NCBI RefSeq assembly: GCF_000190695.1
Contig: NZ_GL870929.1
Span: 974,901 to 1,014,292 of the forward strand
Source: Kingella denitrificans ATCC 33394
Lineage (GTDB): Bacteria > Pseudomonadota > Gammaproteobacteria > Burkholderiales > Neisseriaceae
Direction: 5' to 3'
DNA: 39,392 nt
Below, in pieces: positions 14,360 through 22,038 of the stretch; position 1 is the first letter of the stretch; the number at the start of each line of letters is the position of its first letter. A program made the position numbers and the translations under genes. The notes under the pieces are model-generated. The model was not told where the DNA came from. It saw only the letters and a program-made list of their open reading frames with translations, and did not search any database.

Positions 14360-16032
14360 TAAGACGAGAACAAATCGCACGTTCCGTCCACCGCGCAGTT
14401 GGCCTTGCGGTACAGGCGGATTAGGTTCATGGTCGATGCGTCGTGCGTTTGCGGGTCAATCGCGCCCGTGAGTTCCGCCAAAATGGTTTTGGCCAGCTGC
14501 TTGCCCAGCTCCACACCCCATTGGTCGAAACTGTTGATGCCCCAAACCACGCCCTGCACAAACACTTTGTGTTCATACATCGCCACCAGGCCGCCCATGG
14601 TTTTCGGGTCGATTTTGTCCAGCAAAATCATATTGGTGGGGCGGTTGCCGCTGAAGGTTTTGTGCGGCACCAAGGCTTCGATTTGCTCGGCCGGCAAGCC
14701 TTGCTGCTGCAATTCGGCGCGCGCTTCTTCGGCGGTTTTGCCGCGCATAAACGCTTCCGCCTGCGCAAACACGTTGGACAGCAGGATTTCGTGATGGCCG
14801 GGCAGGTTGCTGCGTTTTTCCAGGCTGGCAATCAAATCAATCGGCGTGATGTGCGTGCCTTGGTGCAGCAGCTGGAAAAAGGCGTGCTGGCCGTTAATAC
14901 CGGTTTCGCCCCAAATAATCGGGCCGGTTTCGGTGGCCACGGGCGTGCCGTCGCGCTGCACCTGTTTGCCGTTGGATTCCATGTCGAGCTGTTGGATGAA
15001 TTTGGGCAGGCGGTGCAGATGTTGGTCGTATGGCGCAATAACATGGCTGCCGCCGCCGTAAAAATTGATATACCAAATGCCGAGCATCCCCAAAATCACG
15101 GGCAGGTTGCGCTCCAAGGGCGTACTGATGAAATGCCGGTCCATCTCGTGCGCGCCTTCCAGCATTTCGATGAAGTTTTCTTCGCCCAAATACAGCATAA
15201 TCGGCAGGCCGATGGCCGACCATAAGCTGTATCGGCCGCCCACCCAGTCCCAAAACTCAAACATGTGGTCGGTGTCGATGCCGAATTCGGCCACGGCGGT
15301 TTTGTTGGTGGACACGGCAACGAAGTGTTTGGCAATGTCCTGCTCGCTGGCTTCGCGCAGAAACCATTGGCGGGCGGTGTTGGCGTTGGTGATGGTTTCC
15401 TGCGTGGTGAAAGTTTTGGAGGCGATAATGAACAGCGTGGTTTCGGGATGGACTTTTTCCAGCACGTCGCGCAGTTGCGAGCCGTCCACGTTGGAAACGA
15501 AGTGCATGCTCAGGCGCGGATGGCCGAAATTTTTCAGCGCGGTACACATCATCAACGGCCCCAAATCGGAACCGCCGATGCCGATATTCACCACGTCGGT
15601 AATCACTTGGTGGCTGTACCCCAGCCATTCGCCGCTGCGCACGGCATGGGCGAAATGCCCCATTTTGCGCAATACGGCGTTCACTTTGGGCATCACGTCT
15701 TCGCCGTCCACCATGATGGGCGTGTTGGCGCGGTTGCGCAGGGCGACGTGCAGGGCGGCGCGGTGTTCCGTCGTGTTGATTTTGTCGCCGTGGAACATTT
15801 GCTGCATGCGTTCGGGCAGGCCGGCTTCGCGCGCCAGCTGCACCAGGCTGTCCATCACGCTGTCGGTGATGCGGTTTTTGGAATAATCCAAATTGATGCC
15901 GCCCACCTTCAGCCAATAGCGTTGGGCACGTTCGGGATCTTGGGCAAACATTTCGCGCATGTGCAGGTGTTTGGTGTCGGCAAAATGCTGTTGCAGGGTT
16001 TGCCATGCGGGAAGATCGGTGGGGTGTGTCAT
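14359..16032 (-). CDS. pgi: Glucose-6-phosphate isomerase
   Basis: Pgi interconverts glucose 6-phosphate and fructose 6-phosphate. The 557-residue protein has the sugar-phosphate motif GIGGSDLG (151-158), SKTFTTQET near residue 210, the catalytic glutamate in WGETGINGQHAF, H in LLHQGT, and the catalytic lysine region SFDQWGVELGKQLA near the C-terminus. The ATG at 16032 has AAGGA 7 bases upstream. The stop codon touches a Correia element. hexR lies upstream on the same strand, as in Neisseria glucose loci, with a DUS cluster between them. The protein end (CDLFSS) looks native. Confidence 0.97.
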   Translation of the reverse strand: MTHPTDLPAWQTLQQHFADTKHLHMREMFAQDPERAQRYWLKVGGINLDYSKNRITDSVMDSLVQLAREAGLPERMQQMFHGDKINTTEHRAALHVALRNRANTPIMVDGEDVMPKVNAVLRKMGHFAHAVRSGEWLGYSHQVITDVVNIGIGGSDLGPLMMCTALKNFGHPRLSMHFVSNVDGSQLRDVLEKVHPETTLFIIASKTFTTQETITNANTARQWFLREASEQDIAKHFVAVSTNKTAVAEFGIDTDHMFEFWDWVGGRYSLWSAIGLPIMLYLGEENFIEMLEGAHEMDRHFISTPLERNLPVILGMLGIWYINFYGGGSHVIAPYDQHLHRLPKFIQQLDMESNGKQVQRDGTPVATETGPIIWGETGINGQHAFFQLLHQGTHITPIDLIASLEKRSNLPGHHEILLSNVFAQAEAFMRGKTAEEARAELQQQGLPAEQIEALVPHKTFSGNRPTNMILLDKIDPKTMGGLVAMYEHKVFVQGVVWGINSFDQWGVELGKQLAKTILAELTGAIDPQTHDASTMNLIRLYRKANCAVDGTCDLFSS

Positions 16033-16064
16033 TTTTTATCCTTCATTATCTGTTATTTATGTTA

Positions 16065-16140
16065 TGCAGGCTGCTTTTGGGCATGGCCTAGGCATCAAAA
16101 AAGCAGCCTGCACTCCGTTGCCGAAAAGTGCAGGCTGCTT
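16065..16140. repeat. Cluster of three DUS between hexR and pgi
   Basis: Copies at 16065-16076 (minus), 16101-16112 (plus) and 16129-16140 (minus). The last two can pair as a terminator behind hexR on the minus strand; the first alternatively pairs with the middle copy, so two exclusive hairpins are possible in the hexR-pgi spacer. Confidence 0.8.
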
Positions 16141-16164
16141 TTTACTGCACGAAGCGGCAGGCGT

Positions 16165-17028
16165 TTAATCATTGCAATGGTTTTGGGCTTCTTCGTCTTT
16201 GCGGTGGCTGCGCACGCTGCGTTTGCCTTTTTCCAGTTGCAGGCTGGCGGTTTCGCCCAACCGCAGTGCCAGGCCGATGGCCAGGATGTCGATAATCGCC
16301 AGTTGCAACAGGCGGGAAATCATCGGCGTGTAACGGTCGCTGTCTTCTTGCACCGCCATCACCAGCACGCAGTCGGCCAGTTGCGCCAGCGGGCTGCCGC
16401 CGCGCGTGATGGCGATGACCTGCGCGCCGTTTTCTTTGGCAATCCGCACCGCATCCAGCACTTCGATGGACGAACCGGAATTGGAAATCACCACCAGCAC
16501 GTCCTGCGGGCTTAACACGGCGGCGGCCATCAGCTGGATGTGCGTGTCGGAATACGCCACGGTGGAAATGCCGAAACGGAAAAACTTGTGCTGCGCGTCT
16601 TGGGCGACAATGCCCGAATTGCCCACGCCGTAAAACTCGATACGCCGTGCGCGCATCAGCATGGCAATCGCCTTGTCCAATTCGCCTTCTTTGAGCGTGC
16701 GGCGCGCGCCGAGCAAGGCGGCAGCAGTGTTGCCCAACACTTTTTCCATCACGTCGCCCATGGAGTCGTCCGTGTTCAGCTCTTCATGGACGAATGCCAG
16801 GCCGGAATTGCTGATGCTGGCGGACAGGGCCAGTTTGAATTCGGGCAGGCCTTTGAATTTCATGCTGCGGCAAAACCGGATGACCGTAGGCTGGGAAACA
16901 TGGGCGCACTCGGCAATTTCCGCCACCGCGGCGTGGACAAACCATTTGGGTTCGCTCAATACGCATTCGGCCACTTTGCGTTCGGCATTTGAAAAAGAAC
17001 TGAGTTGCTCGCTAATTTGACTTAACAT
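16165..17028 (-). CDS. hexR: RpiR/HexR-family regulator of sugar catabolism
   Basis: A 287-residue regulator. Residues 1-77 form the RpiR winged HTH, with AEIAECAHVSQPTVIRFCRS as the DNA-reading helices (37-54). Residues about 120-255 form a SIS sugar-phosphate domain (GVGNSG 134-139, SNSGSS 182-187). HexR proteins sense KDPG and repress or activate Entner-Doudoroff and glycolytic genes; next to pgi this role is likely, and eda may also be a target. The ATG at 17028 has GGAG 8 bases upstream; longer frames read DUS DNA. The HexR name is inferred from family and context. Confidence 0.85.
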   Translation of the reverse strand: MLSQISEQLSSFSNAERKVAECVLSEPKWFVHAAVAEIAECAHVSQPTVIRFCRSMKFKGLPEFKLALSASISNSGLAFVHEELNTDDSMGDVMEKVLGNTAAALLGARRTLKEGELDKAIAMLMRARRIEFYGVGNSGIVAQDAQHKFFRFGISTVAYSDTHIQLMAAAVLSPQDVLVVISNSGSSIEVLDAVRIAKENGAQVIAITRGGSPLAQLADCVLVMAVQEDSDRYTPMISRLLQLAIIDILAIGLALRLGETASLQLEKGKRSVRSHRKDEEAQNHCND

Positions 17029-17130
17029 GGGTACAGCTCCGTAAAATTCAGAAAGATGCGCGTCAACAGCAGGGCGCAGACAATGCTTGCAAGGGCGTGA
17101 GTATAACGGATTCGCCCGACTTCCGCCATA

Positions 17131-17172
17131 AAAGCAGCCTGCACTCCGTTGCCAAAAAGTGCAGGCTGCTTT
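17131..17172. terminator. DUS inverted pair, terminator of nudE
   Basis: DUS copies at 17132-17143 and 17160-17171 form a hairpin next to the nudE stop codon. Loop and flanks are nearly identical to those at 16101-16140, suggesting duplication of the whole cassette. Confidence 0.8.
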
Positions 17173-17174
17173 TT

Positions 17175-17738
17175 TCATTTGGCCGTGCCGATGGCGCGCT
17201 GCAACAGCATCAAAGCCGCCAGCGTGCGCGCATCGCCGAATTGGTCATCGTCAATCAGTTCGTCCAACCGCGCCAGCGGCACGCGGACGATTTCCAGCGG
17301 CTCGGGTTCGTCGCCTTTCAGGACGGACGGATACAAATCACGCGCCACGAACGCATACATCGGCCCGAACATGTGGCTGGGATTGACATAAAACATCCGC
17401 AGGGGTTCCAGCCGCCGCGCGCCCAAGCCGATTTCTTCCTGCAATTCGCGCAAGGCCGCCTGCTCGGGCGTTTCCCCCGCATCAATCAGGCCTTTGACGC
17501 AGCCCAGTTCATACCGCTCCGACCCGACCGCATATTCGCGCACCATCAGCAGGTTGTCGCCCTCAAGCGCCATCACCATCACCGCCGGGCGGCGCGAAGG
17601 CGTGAGCCGTTCGTAAGTGCGGTGCTGGCCGTTGGCAAACTGCAAATCCACCGACTGAATCTGGAACACTTTGGTCTGCGCGGTAATACGCACGTCCAAA
17701 ATCTGCGGTTTGGGTTTATCGGTCGATAAAAAAGACAT
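17175..17738 (-). CDS. nudE: Nudix hydrolase, NudE-type (ADP compounds)
   Basis: A 187-residue Nudix enzyme. The Nudix box spans residues 83-105 with the pattern G-x5-E-x7-RE-x2-EE-x-G (GLIDAGE...RELQEEIGL), holding the metal-binding glutamates. Upstream residues (YERLTPSRRPAV) and FYVNPSHMFG resemble NudE, which hydrolyses ADP-ribose, NADH and diadenosine compounds. The ATG at 17738 follows GAGGAAA. It lies 54 bases downstream of ubiJ on the same strand with a single DUS (17762-17773) between. The exact substrate is inferred. Confidence 0.85.
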   Translation of the reverse strand: MSFLSTDKPKPQILDVRITAQTKVFQIQSVDLQFANGQHRTYERLTPSRRPAVMVMALEGDNLLMVREYAVGSERYELGCVKGLIDAGETPEQAALRELQEEIGLGARRLEPLRMFYVNPSHMFGPMYAFVARDLYPSVLKGDEPEPLEIVRVPLARLDELIDDDQFGDARTLAALMLLQRAIGTAK

Positions 17739-17761
17739 GATGATTTCCTCTCTGCCGCTTG

Positions 17762-17773
17762 TGCAGGCTGCTT
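17762..17773 (-). repeat. Single DUS between ubiJ and nudE
   Basis: An exact minus-strand copy of the uptake 12-mer. Beside it the 11-mer TTTTAATCACG occurs twice in tandem and forms the end of ubiJ. Confidence 0.8.
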
Positions 17774-17792
17774 TTTTCATTTTAATCACGTT

Positions 17793-18329
17793 TTAATCAC
17801 GTTTATCGCGCTCGGCCAACTGCCGCCGCAATGCTTCAATTTCCTGCCGGCACGCGTCCAACTGCTGCTGCCATGCGGGTGCAGGCTGCTTTTCGCCCAT
17901 CTGATCGGCATATTGCTGCAACCACTGCCCCACCATCTGCAACACACCGCCGGCACGTCCCGCCCATTGCGCCGTTTTGCGGCTGTTTTCATCGCCCAGC
18001 AAACGGCGGATGTCTTCGTGCGGCGAATAACGCAATGCCGCGCAACGCCACAAAATGCCCATACCCAGCGGCATATCGCCTTCAATCGCCACATCGTTGA
18101 AATCGGGCATCCGCCCCTGCATCATCTGCGGCAGCGCGTCCTGATGAAGCAGCAGCGTGCAGTCTGCCGCGCGGTGCGTCTGCGCCAACAGGCCTTCGGC
18201 ATTGATGCGCCCGACAATGTGCAGGCTGCCTGTACGCACGCCCACCACCAGCCCGTTATAGCCCGACAACTGCTGCCGAACCTCCGGATTTTGCCGGACA
18301 ATATGATTGATAATATTCAAAAATAACAT
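17793..18329 (-). CDS. ubiJ: UbiJ-like SCP2-domain protein (ubiquinone biosynthesis accessory factor)
   Basis: A 178-residue protein with an SCP2 (sterol carrier) lipid-binding domain in residues about 1-115 and a C-terminal coiled-coil stretch (QQQLDACRQEIEALRRQL). This matches UbiJ, a soluble accessory protein that presents hydrophobic intermediates to the late ubiquinone-making enzymes. An in-frame DUS (17880-17891) encodes KQPA at the join of the two parts. ubiE and ubiB, frequent neighbours, are not in this window. The SCP2 identity is fairly clear; the ubiquinone role follows from the family. Confidence 0.75.
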   Translation of the reverse strand: MLFLNIINHIVRQNPEVRQQLSGYNGLVVGVRTGSLHIVGRINAEGLLAQTHRAADCTLLLHQDALPQMMQGRMPDFNDVAIEGDMPLGMGILWRCAALRYSPHEDIRRLLGDENSRKTAQWAGRAGGVLQMVGQWLQQYADQMGEKQPAPAWQQQLDACRQEIEALRRQLAERDKRD

Positions 18330-18469
18330 GATTTCTCTATCGCCGCCCCATGCGCTTCCAAGGCGGCATCATCGTCAAAATATCGTGTAACGCCCCGCCG
18401 ACCGATGCGGGCAAACCCGTGCGGCGGCCGTGATTGGAGGGGTGTCGCCGTGCGCATATCATACAGCAT
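18317..18469 (-). CDS. Possible small protein upstream of ubiJ
   Basis: An open frame of about 50 residues (MLYDMRTAT...) overlapping the ubiJ start by 13 bases. The tail RYFDDDAALEAHGAAIEKS looks protein-like, and the overlap would allow coupling to ubiJ. I recognise no family and no strong ribosome binding site, so it may be spurious. Confidence 0.2.
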   Translation of the reverse strand: MLYDMRTATPLQSRPPHGFARIGRRGVTRYFDDDAALEAHGAAIEKSCYF

Positions 18470-18514
18470 TCGGCCCGTTTCGGCGGTAGGATTTTGAATG
18501 CGCGGCCAAAATGA

Positions 18515-18544
18515 AAAAACCCTTTGCCGAAACAAAGGGTTTTT
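18515..18544. terminator. Terminator behind the tmRNA/tRNA-like gene end
   Basis: AAAAACCCTTTG (18515-18526) pairs with CAAAGGGTTTTT (18533-18544) around a 6-base loop. On the minus strand it follows the CCA end of the RNA gene fragment by a few bases and was probably its terminator. Confidence 0.8.
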
Positions 18545-18550
18545 GGTATC

Positions 18551-18584
18551 TGGTGGAGGCGGGGGGGGGAATCGAACCCACCTA
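18551..18584 (-). pseudogene. ssrA: 3' end fragment of tmRNA (or tRNA) gene, likely attachment site
   Basis: On the minus strand this reads a T-arm (GGTTCGATT), a C run and CGCCTCCACCA, the usual 3' end of an RNA with encoded CCA. CGCCTCCACCA matches the tmRNA end I recall for Neisseria. Only this end is present; no body or 5' part lies to the right. The C run is nine long, about three more than folding of the acceptor and T stems needs, so the copy is degenerate. Integrating islands commonly use ssrA 3' ends and leave such fragments. A tRNA origin cannot be excluded. Confidence 0.6.
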
Positions 18585-18592
18585 GCCCGTAA

Positions 18593-18659
18593 CCAGTAGT
18601 ATGTGTATAGACAAACGCCCTTGATTTAGGGCGTTTTTTATCTGTTCATATACTACTGG
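18593..18659. terminator. Terminator hairpin inside a 10-bp inverted repeat at the island edge
   Basis: CCAGTAGTAT (18593-18602) and ATACTACTGG (18650-18659) flank an inner hairpin ACGCCC...GGGCGT followed by six T. The inner part is a plus-strand terminator. The outer repeat could be a recombinase arm site or a remnant of the island end. Confidence 0.55.
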
Positions 18660-18900
18660 CTGCGGTCATTTGTGCCACGATTTGTGCCAAGGCCGATCCA
18701 TCGCGGGTTCGAGCCGCTGCCATTCGACCTCCCCATCACGGCTACGCTGTTGCAGGCCGTGCAGCATCGCGGCCAGCGGAAGATCCCCATTGTCGAGCAA
18801 GGTCGACTTCAGATTGGCTGCTCGAACGGGGTACGCGATGTCCGGCAACCCGTACTTTGTTTGCCAGCGTCTCTGGCTTGAGATGAAGCTCTGCGAAATT
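18660..18900 (-). pseudogene. Gene remnants near the island end
   Basis: The minus strand reads a protein-like stretch (KYGLPDIAYPVRAANLKST, later EWQRLEPAMDR) that stops abruptly. Another frame at its end reads ALAQIVAQMTAASSI, which resembles the C-terminal tail of phage-type integrases ending at an attachment site. These look like joined fragments left by deletion. I recognise no complete gene. The rest of 18,900-19,069 shows nothing clear apart from the promoter-side DNA of the WYL gene. Confidence 0.35.
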
Positions 18901-19069
18901 TTGCATGACGCCCGTATCGATCCTTTTGCCGCTGCGCCGATTGTGGTTATCACAATACGACGAACACACAAATCAATCAAAATAAAGTCATGGACAAATT
19001 CTAGGGCAGACCATATACTTTCCGCAATAATCAGCACAAGCATTCGCTAACCCGAACGAGCCAGCCAGG

Positions 19070-19958
19070 ATGTCGAACGAACAGCTTGCAGATCTCACCC
19101 AGCCACAACGCGACCGGCTCGTGTTTGCGGAGTTACGCGTGCGCTTCATCGGAGAGATACGCCGTCAGAACCTGGTCACGCGGTTTGGCATCCAGGGCTT
19201 TGGCGCTGTACAAGGAGTTAGCCCTGGGCAACATCGATTACGACTCCAAGGGCAAGTCCTACGTCCTGTGGCCAGACTTCCGGCCAGTCTTCGACTTCAC
19301 CCCGGAGCGGGTGCTGTCGTGGCTGACTCAGGGCTTTGGCGATGGCGAGCCGATGCGGCTAAAGGCGTGGGTGACCAGCGAGAGCCCGTCACGGCTCACG
19401 CATCCGGATCTGGATGTGCTGGCGAGCGTGACCCGGGCGATCCACCAGGAGTATCCGCTCGGCATCGAGTACCACTCTATCTCCAGTGGTCGCACTGAGC
19501 GGGAGGTCCTCCCGTTCGCACTGATTGACAACGGCCTTCGTTGGCACGTCCGCGCCTTCGACCGGAAGTCCCAAGAGTTCCGAGATTTCGTCATCACTCG
19601 GATCAAGCGACCGGTGGTGCTCAAGGGGCAACCAGTGGCGCCTGATGAGATGAGTGATCAGGACATTCAGTGGCACCGGATCGTCGAGCTGAAGCTGGTG
19701 CCGCATCCCAATCAACCTCGGCCGGAGATTACCGAGATGGATTACGGCATGCAGGGCGGCGTGCTGCGAATAAAGCTGAGGGCAGCCACCGCTGGTTATA
19801 TCTTGCGCCAGTGGGGCGTGGACTGTTCTCCGGACCACAGCCTGCGCAGCCACGAGTACCGGCTTTGGCTGAAAGATCACTTGGCGCTATATGGCGTCAA
19901 TAACGCTATTTTGGCACCGGGCTACCGCTCGCCTAGCCAAAACAAAGGAGAGAAATAA
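19070..19958 (+). pseudogene. WYL-domain transcriptional regulator (BrxR-like), frameshifted
   Basis: BrxR-type repressors control BREX and neighbouring defence genes. The frame from ATG 19070 reads a winged-HTH N-terminus (MSNEQLADL...FIGEIRRQNLVTRFGIQ) and then breaks near 19,195. The next frame continues ALALYKELALGNIDYDSKGK and the WYL ligand domain to 19958 (VLPFALIDNGLRWHVRAFD). Related proteins have a few residues such as SAAATRD between RFGIQ and LALYKEL, so about 20 bases seem to be lost from the DNA-recognition helix, shifting the frame. The regulator is therefore probably non-functional, unless the second part is translated alone from an internal start. The helicase gene follows immediately. 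Confidence 0.8.
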
Positions 19959-19959
19959 A

Positions 19960-22038
19960 GTGGCCTACAACCCAAAACGCGCGTTGGAATTGCTCCGGAT
20001 CGGTTCTGGACGTGCCGATGCTATTTTCCGCGATGGTCAAGAAGATGCCATTCGTCACATCGTAGATGGCAAGGGCCGCTTGCTGGTCGTGCAAAAGACC
20101 GGGTGGGGTAAGAGCTTCGTCTACTTTATTGCGATCAAGTTGTTGCGGGAAGCCGGAAGTGGTCCGGCGTTACTTATCTCGCCGCTGCTGGCGCTGATGC
20201 GAAACCAGATTGCAGCGGCAGAGCGGATGGGGGTTCGCGCTGCCACCATCAACTCCGACAACGTGGAAGACTGGACGGATGTCGAGGGCAAACTGGGCAA
20301 GGGAGAGATCGATGTTCTCTTGATCTCGCCGGAGCGCTTGGCGAACGAGCGCTTCCGGACGCAGGTTCTTGCCGGAATCGCTGCACAAGTTTCGATGCTG
20401 GTCATCGATGAAGCGCACTGCATTTCCGACTGGGGACACGACTTCCGTCCCCACTACCGCTTGCTGGAGCGGATCGCCAAGACACTGCCGCCAAACCTGC
20501 GCTTGCTTGCCACCACGGCGACAGCGAATAACCGCGTGATGGAGGACCTTGCTGCTGTGCTCGGTCCTAAGTTGCAGGTCTCTCGTGGCGACTTGAATCG
20601 GACCTCACTTACTCTGCAAACAATCCGCCTGCCTAGTCAGGCCGAGCGTCTTGCTTGGCTGGCGGAGCAACTGATTACGCTGCACGGGCATGGCATCATC
20701 TACACACTGACGGTTCGCGATGCCAATCAAGTTGCTCTGTGGTTGAAAGCTCAAGGCTTCAACGTGGAAGCCTATACAGGTGAAACCGGTGATCGTAGAG
20801 AGCAGCTTGAACAGGCGCTGCTAAAAAACCAAGTTAAAGCGCTGGTTGCCACAACAGCGCTAGGTATGGGTTACGACAAGCCGGATCTGGCATTTGTCAT
20901 CCACTATCAAACGCCGGGATCGGTTGTCGCCTATTACCAACAGGTCGGTCGCGCAGGACGCGCACTGGAGTCTGCTTATGGAGTGCTCCTCAGCGGTGAG
21001 GAAGAGTCAGACATCACTGACTGGTTCATCCGGAGCGCCTTCCCGACACGGCAAGAAGTTGCGGATGTCCTGAGAGCGCTTGAAGGCGAGCCAAACGGGC
21101 TATCTGTTCCCGAGCTTCTAAGCCGAGTCAATCTAAGCAAAGGTCGTGTTGAAAAAACGATTGCACTGCTGTCCCTCGAAGCGCCGGCACCCATCGCCAA
21201 GCAAGGTAGCAAGTGGCAGCTCACGGCGGCTACGCTGAGTGAAGCATTCTGGGATCGAGCGGAACGCCTCACTGTGCTACGGCGAGACGAGCACCAGCAG
21301 ATGCAGGACTACGTGAGCCTACCGTTTGGTGAGCACATGGGCTTTTTGATTGGCGCGCTCGACGGCGATCCAAGTGTTGTGACAGAACCAGCCTTACCGC
21401 CATTGCCTGCAACCGTGAATACCGAGCTGGTAAAAGCTGCCGTCGAATTTCTTCGTCGAACCAGCTTGCCCATCGAGCCCCGCAAAAAATGGCCCGACGG
21501 TGGAATGCCCCAGTACGGCGTCAAGGGATTCATCGCACCTGCCCATCAGGCTGAATCCGGCAAGGCGCTATGCGTCTGGGGCGATGCCGGTTGGGGTGGA
21601 TTGGTTCGACAGGGCAAATACCACGACGGCTACTTTTCCGATGACCTCGTTGCTGCGTGCGTGAAGATGATTCAGGAGTGGAATCCGCAACCGAGCCCGA
21701 CCTGGGTGACCTGCGTTCCTTCGCTTCGGCATCCCGAATTGGTGCCGAATTTCGCGCAACGCTTGGCTGCTGCGCTGGGTCTGCCGTTTCATATGGTCAT
21801 CGCAAAAACAGACGCAAGGCCCGAACAGAAAACGATGGCAAACAGTACACAACAGGCGCGCAACATTGATGGTTCGCTCGCACTCAACGGCCAGCCCATT
21901 CCTCCCGGCCCGGTCCTCCTGGTTGATGACATGGTCGACTCGCGCTGGACGCTGACGGTGTCTGCATGGCTGCTGCGCAAAAGCGGTAGCGGCGCGGTTT
22001 GGCCTATGGCCCTTTCACAGACGGGGCCCGACGAATGA
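19960..22038 (+). CDS. RecQ-like helicase fused to a phosphoribosyltransferase domain
   Basis: A 692-residue protein. Residues about 20-340 form a RecQ-type superfamily 2 helicase: Walker A TGWGKS with K51, SPLLALMRNQ, DEAH (150-153) in IDEAHCISDWGHDFRP, TTATANNR, and motif VI QQVGRAGRA. A winged-helix-like part follows. The C-terminal about 150 residues form a PRTase (ComF-like) domain with the PRPP loop VLLVDDMVDSRWT (652-664). The usual RecQ zinc and HRDC domains are absent. The GTG start has AAAGGAG 9 bases upstream and directly follows the WYL gene. The stop overlaps the DprA-like gene as ATGA. PRTase plus DprA partners resemble the ShosTA toxin-antitoxin/defence pairs; here the PRTase is joined to a helicase. 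The domain assignment is firm, the defence role inferred. Confidence 0.85.
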   Translation: MAYNPKRALELLRIGSGRADAIFRDGQEDAIRHIVDGKGRLLVVQKTGWGKSFVYFIAIKLLREAGSGPALLISPLLALMRNQIAAAERMGVRAATINSDNVEDWTDVEGKLGKGEIDVLLISPERLANERFRTQVLAGIAAQVSMLVIDEAHCISDWGHDFRPHYRLLERIAKTLPPNLRLLATTATANNRVMEDLAAVLGPKLQVSRGDLNRTSLTLQTIRLPSQAERLAWLAEQLITLHGHGIIYTLTVRDANQVALWLKAQGFNVEAYTGETGDRREQLEQALLKNQVKALVATTALGMGYDKPDLAFVIHYQTPGSVVAYYQQVGRAGRALESAYGVLLSGEEESDITDWFIRSAFPTRQEVADVLRALEGEPNGLSVPELLSRVNLSKGRVEKTIALLSLEAPAPIAKQGSKWQLTAATLSEAFWDRAERLTVLRRDEHQQMQDYVSLPFGEHMGFLIGALDGDPSVVTEPALPPLPATVNTELVKAAVEFLRRTSLPIEPRKKWPDGGMPQYGVKGFIAPAHQAESGKALCVWGDAGWGGLVRQGKYHDGYFSDDLVAACVKMIQEWNPQPSPTWVTCVPSLRHPELVPNFAQRLAAALGLPFHMVIAKTDARPEQKTMANSTQQARNIDGSLALNGQPIPPGPVLLVDDMVDSRWTLTVSAWLLRKSGSGAVWPMALSQTGPDE

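Noticed and set aside
887..17891. Regularly recurring short repeats that could suggest a CRISPR array
   Set aside because: The repeats are scattered 12-mers, often inverted, with irregular spacing of hundreds of bases; they are uptake sequences, not CRISPR.
18666..19043. Complete 125-codon minus-strand gene
   Set aside because: Only the middle looks protein-like; the ends look like fused fragments and no good start or ribosome binding site is seen, so it was listed as remnants.
19086..19210. N-terminal extension (MQISPSHNAT...) of the WYL protein in its second frame
   Set aside because: This stretch is an out-of-frame reading of the HTH-coding DNA; the other frame gives the real HTH.
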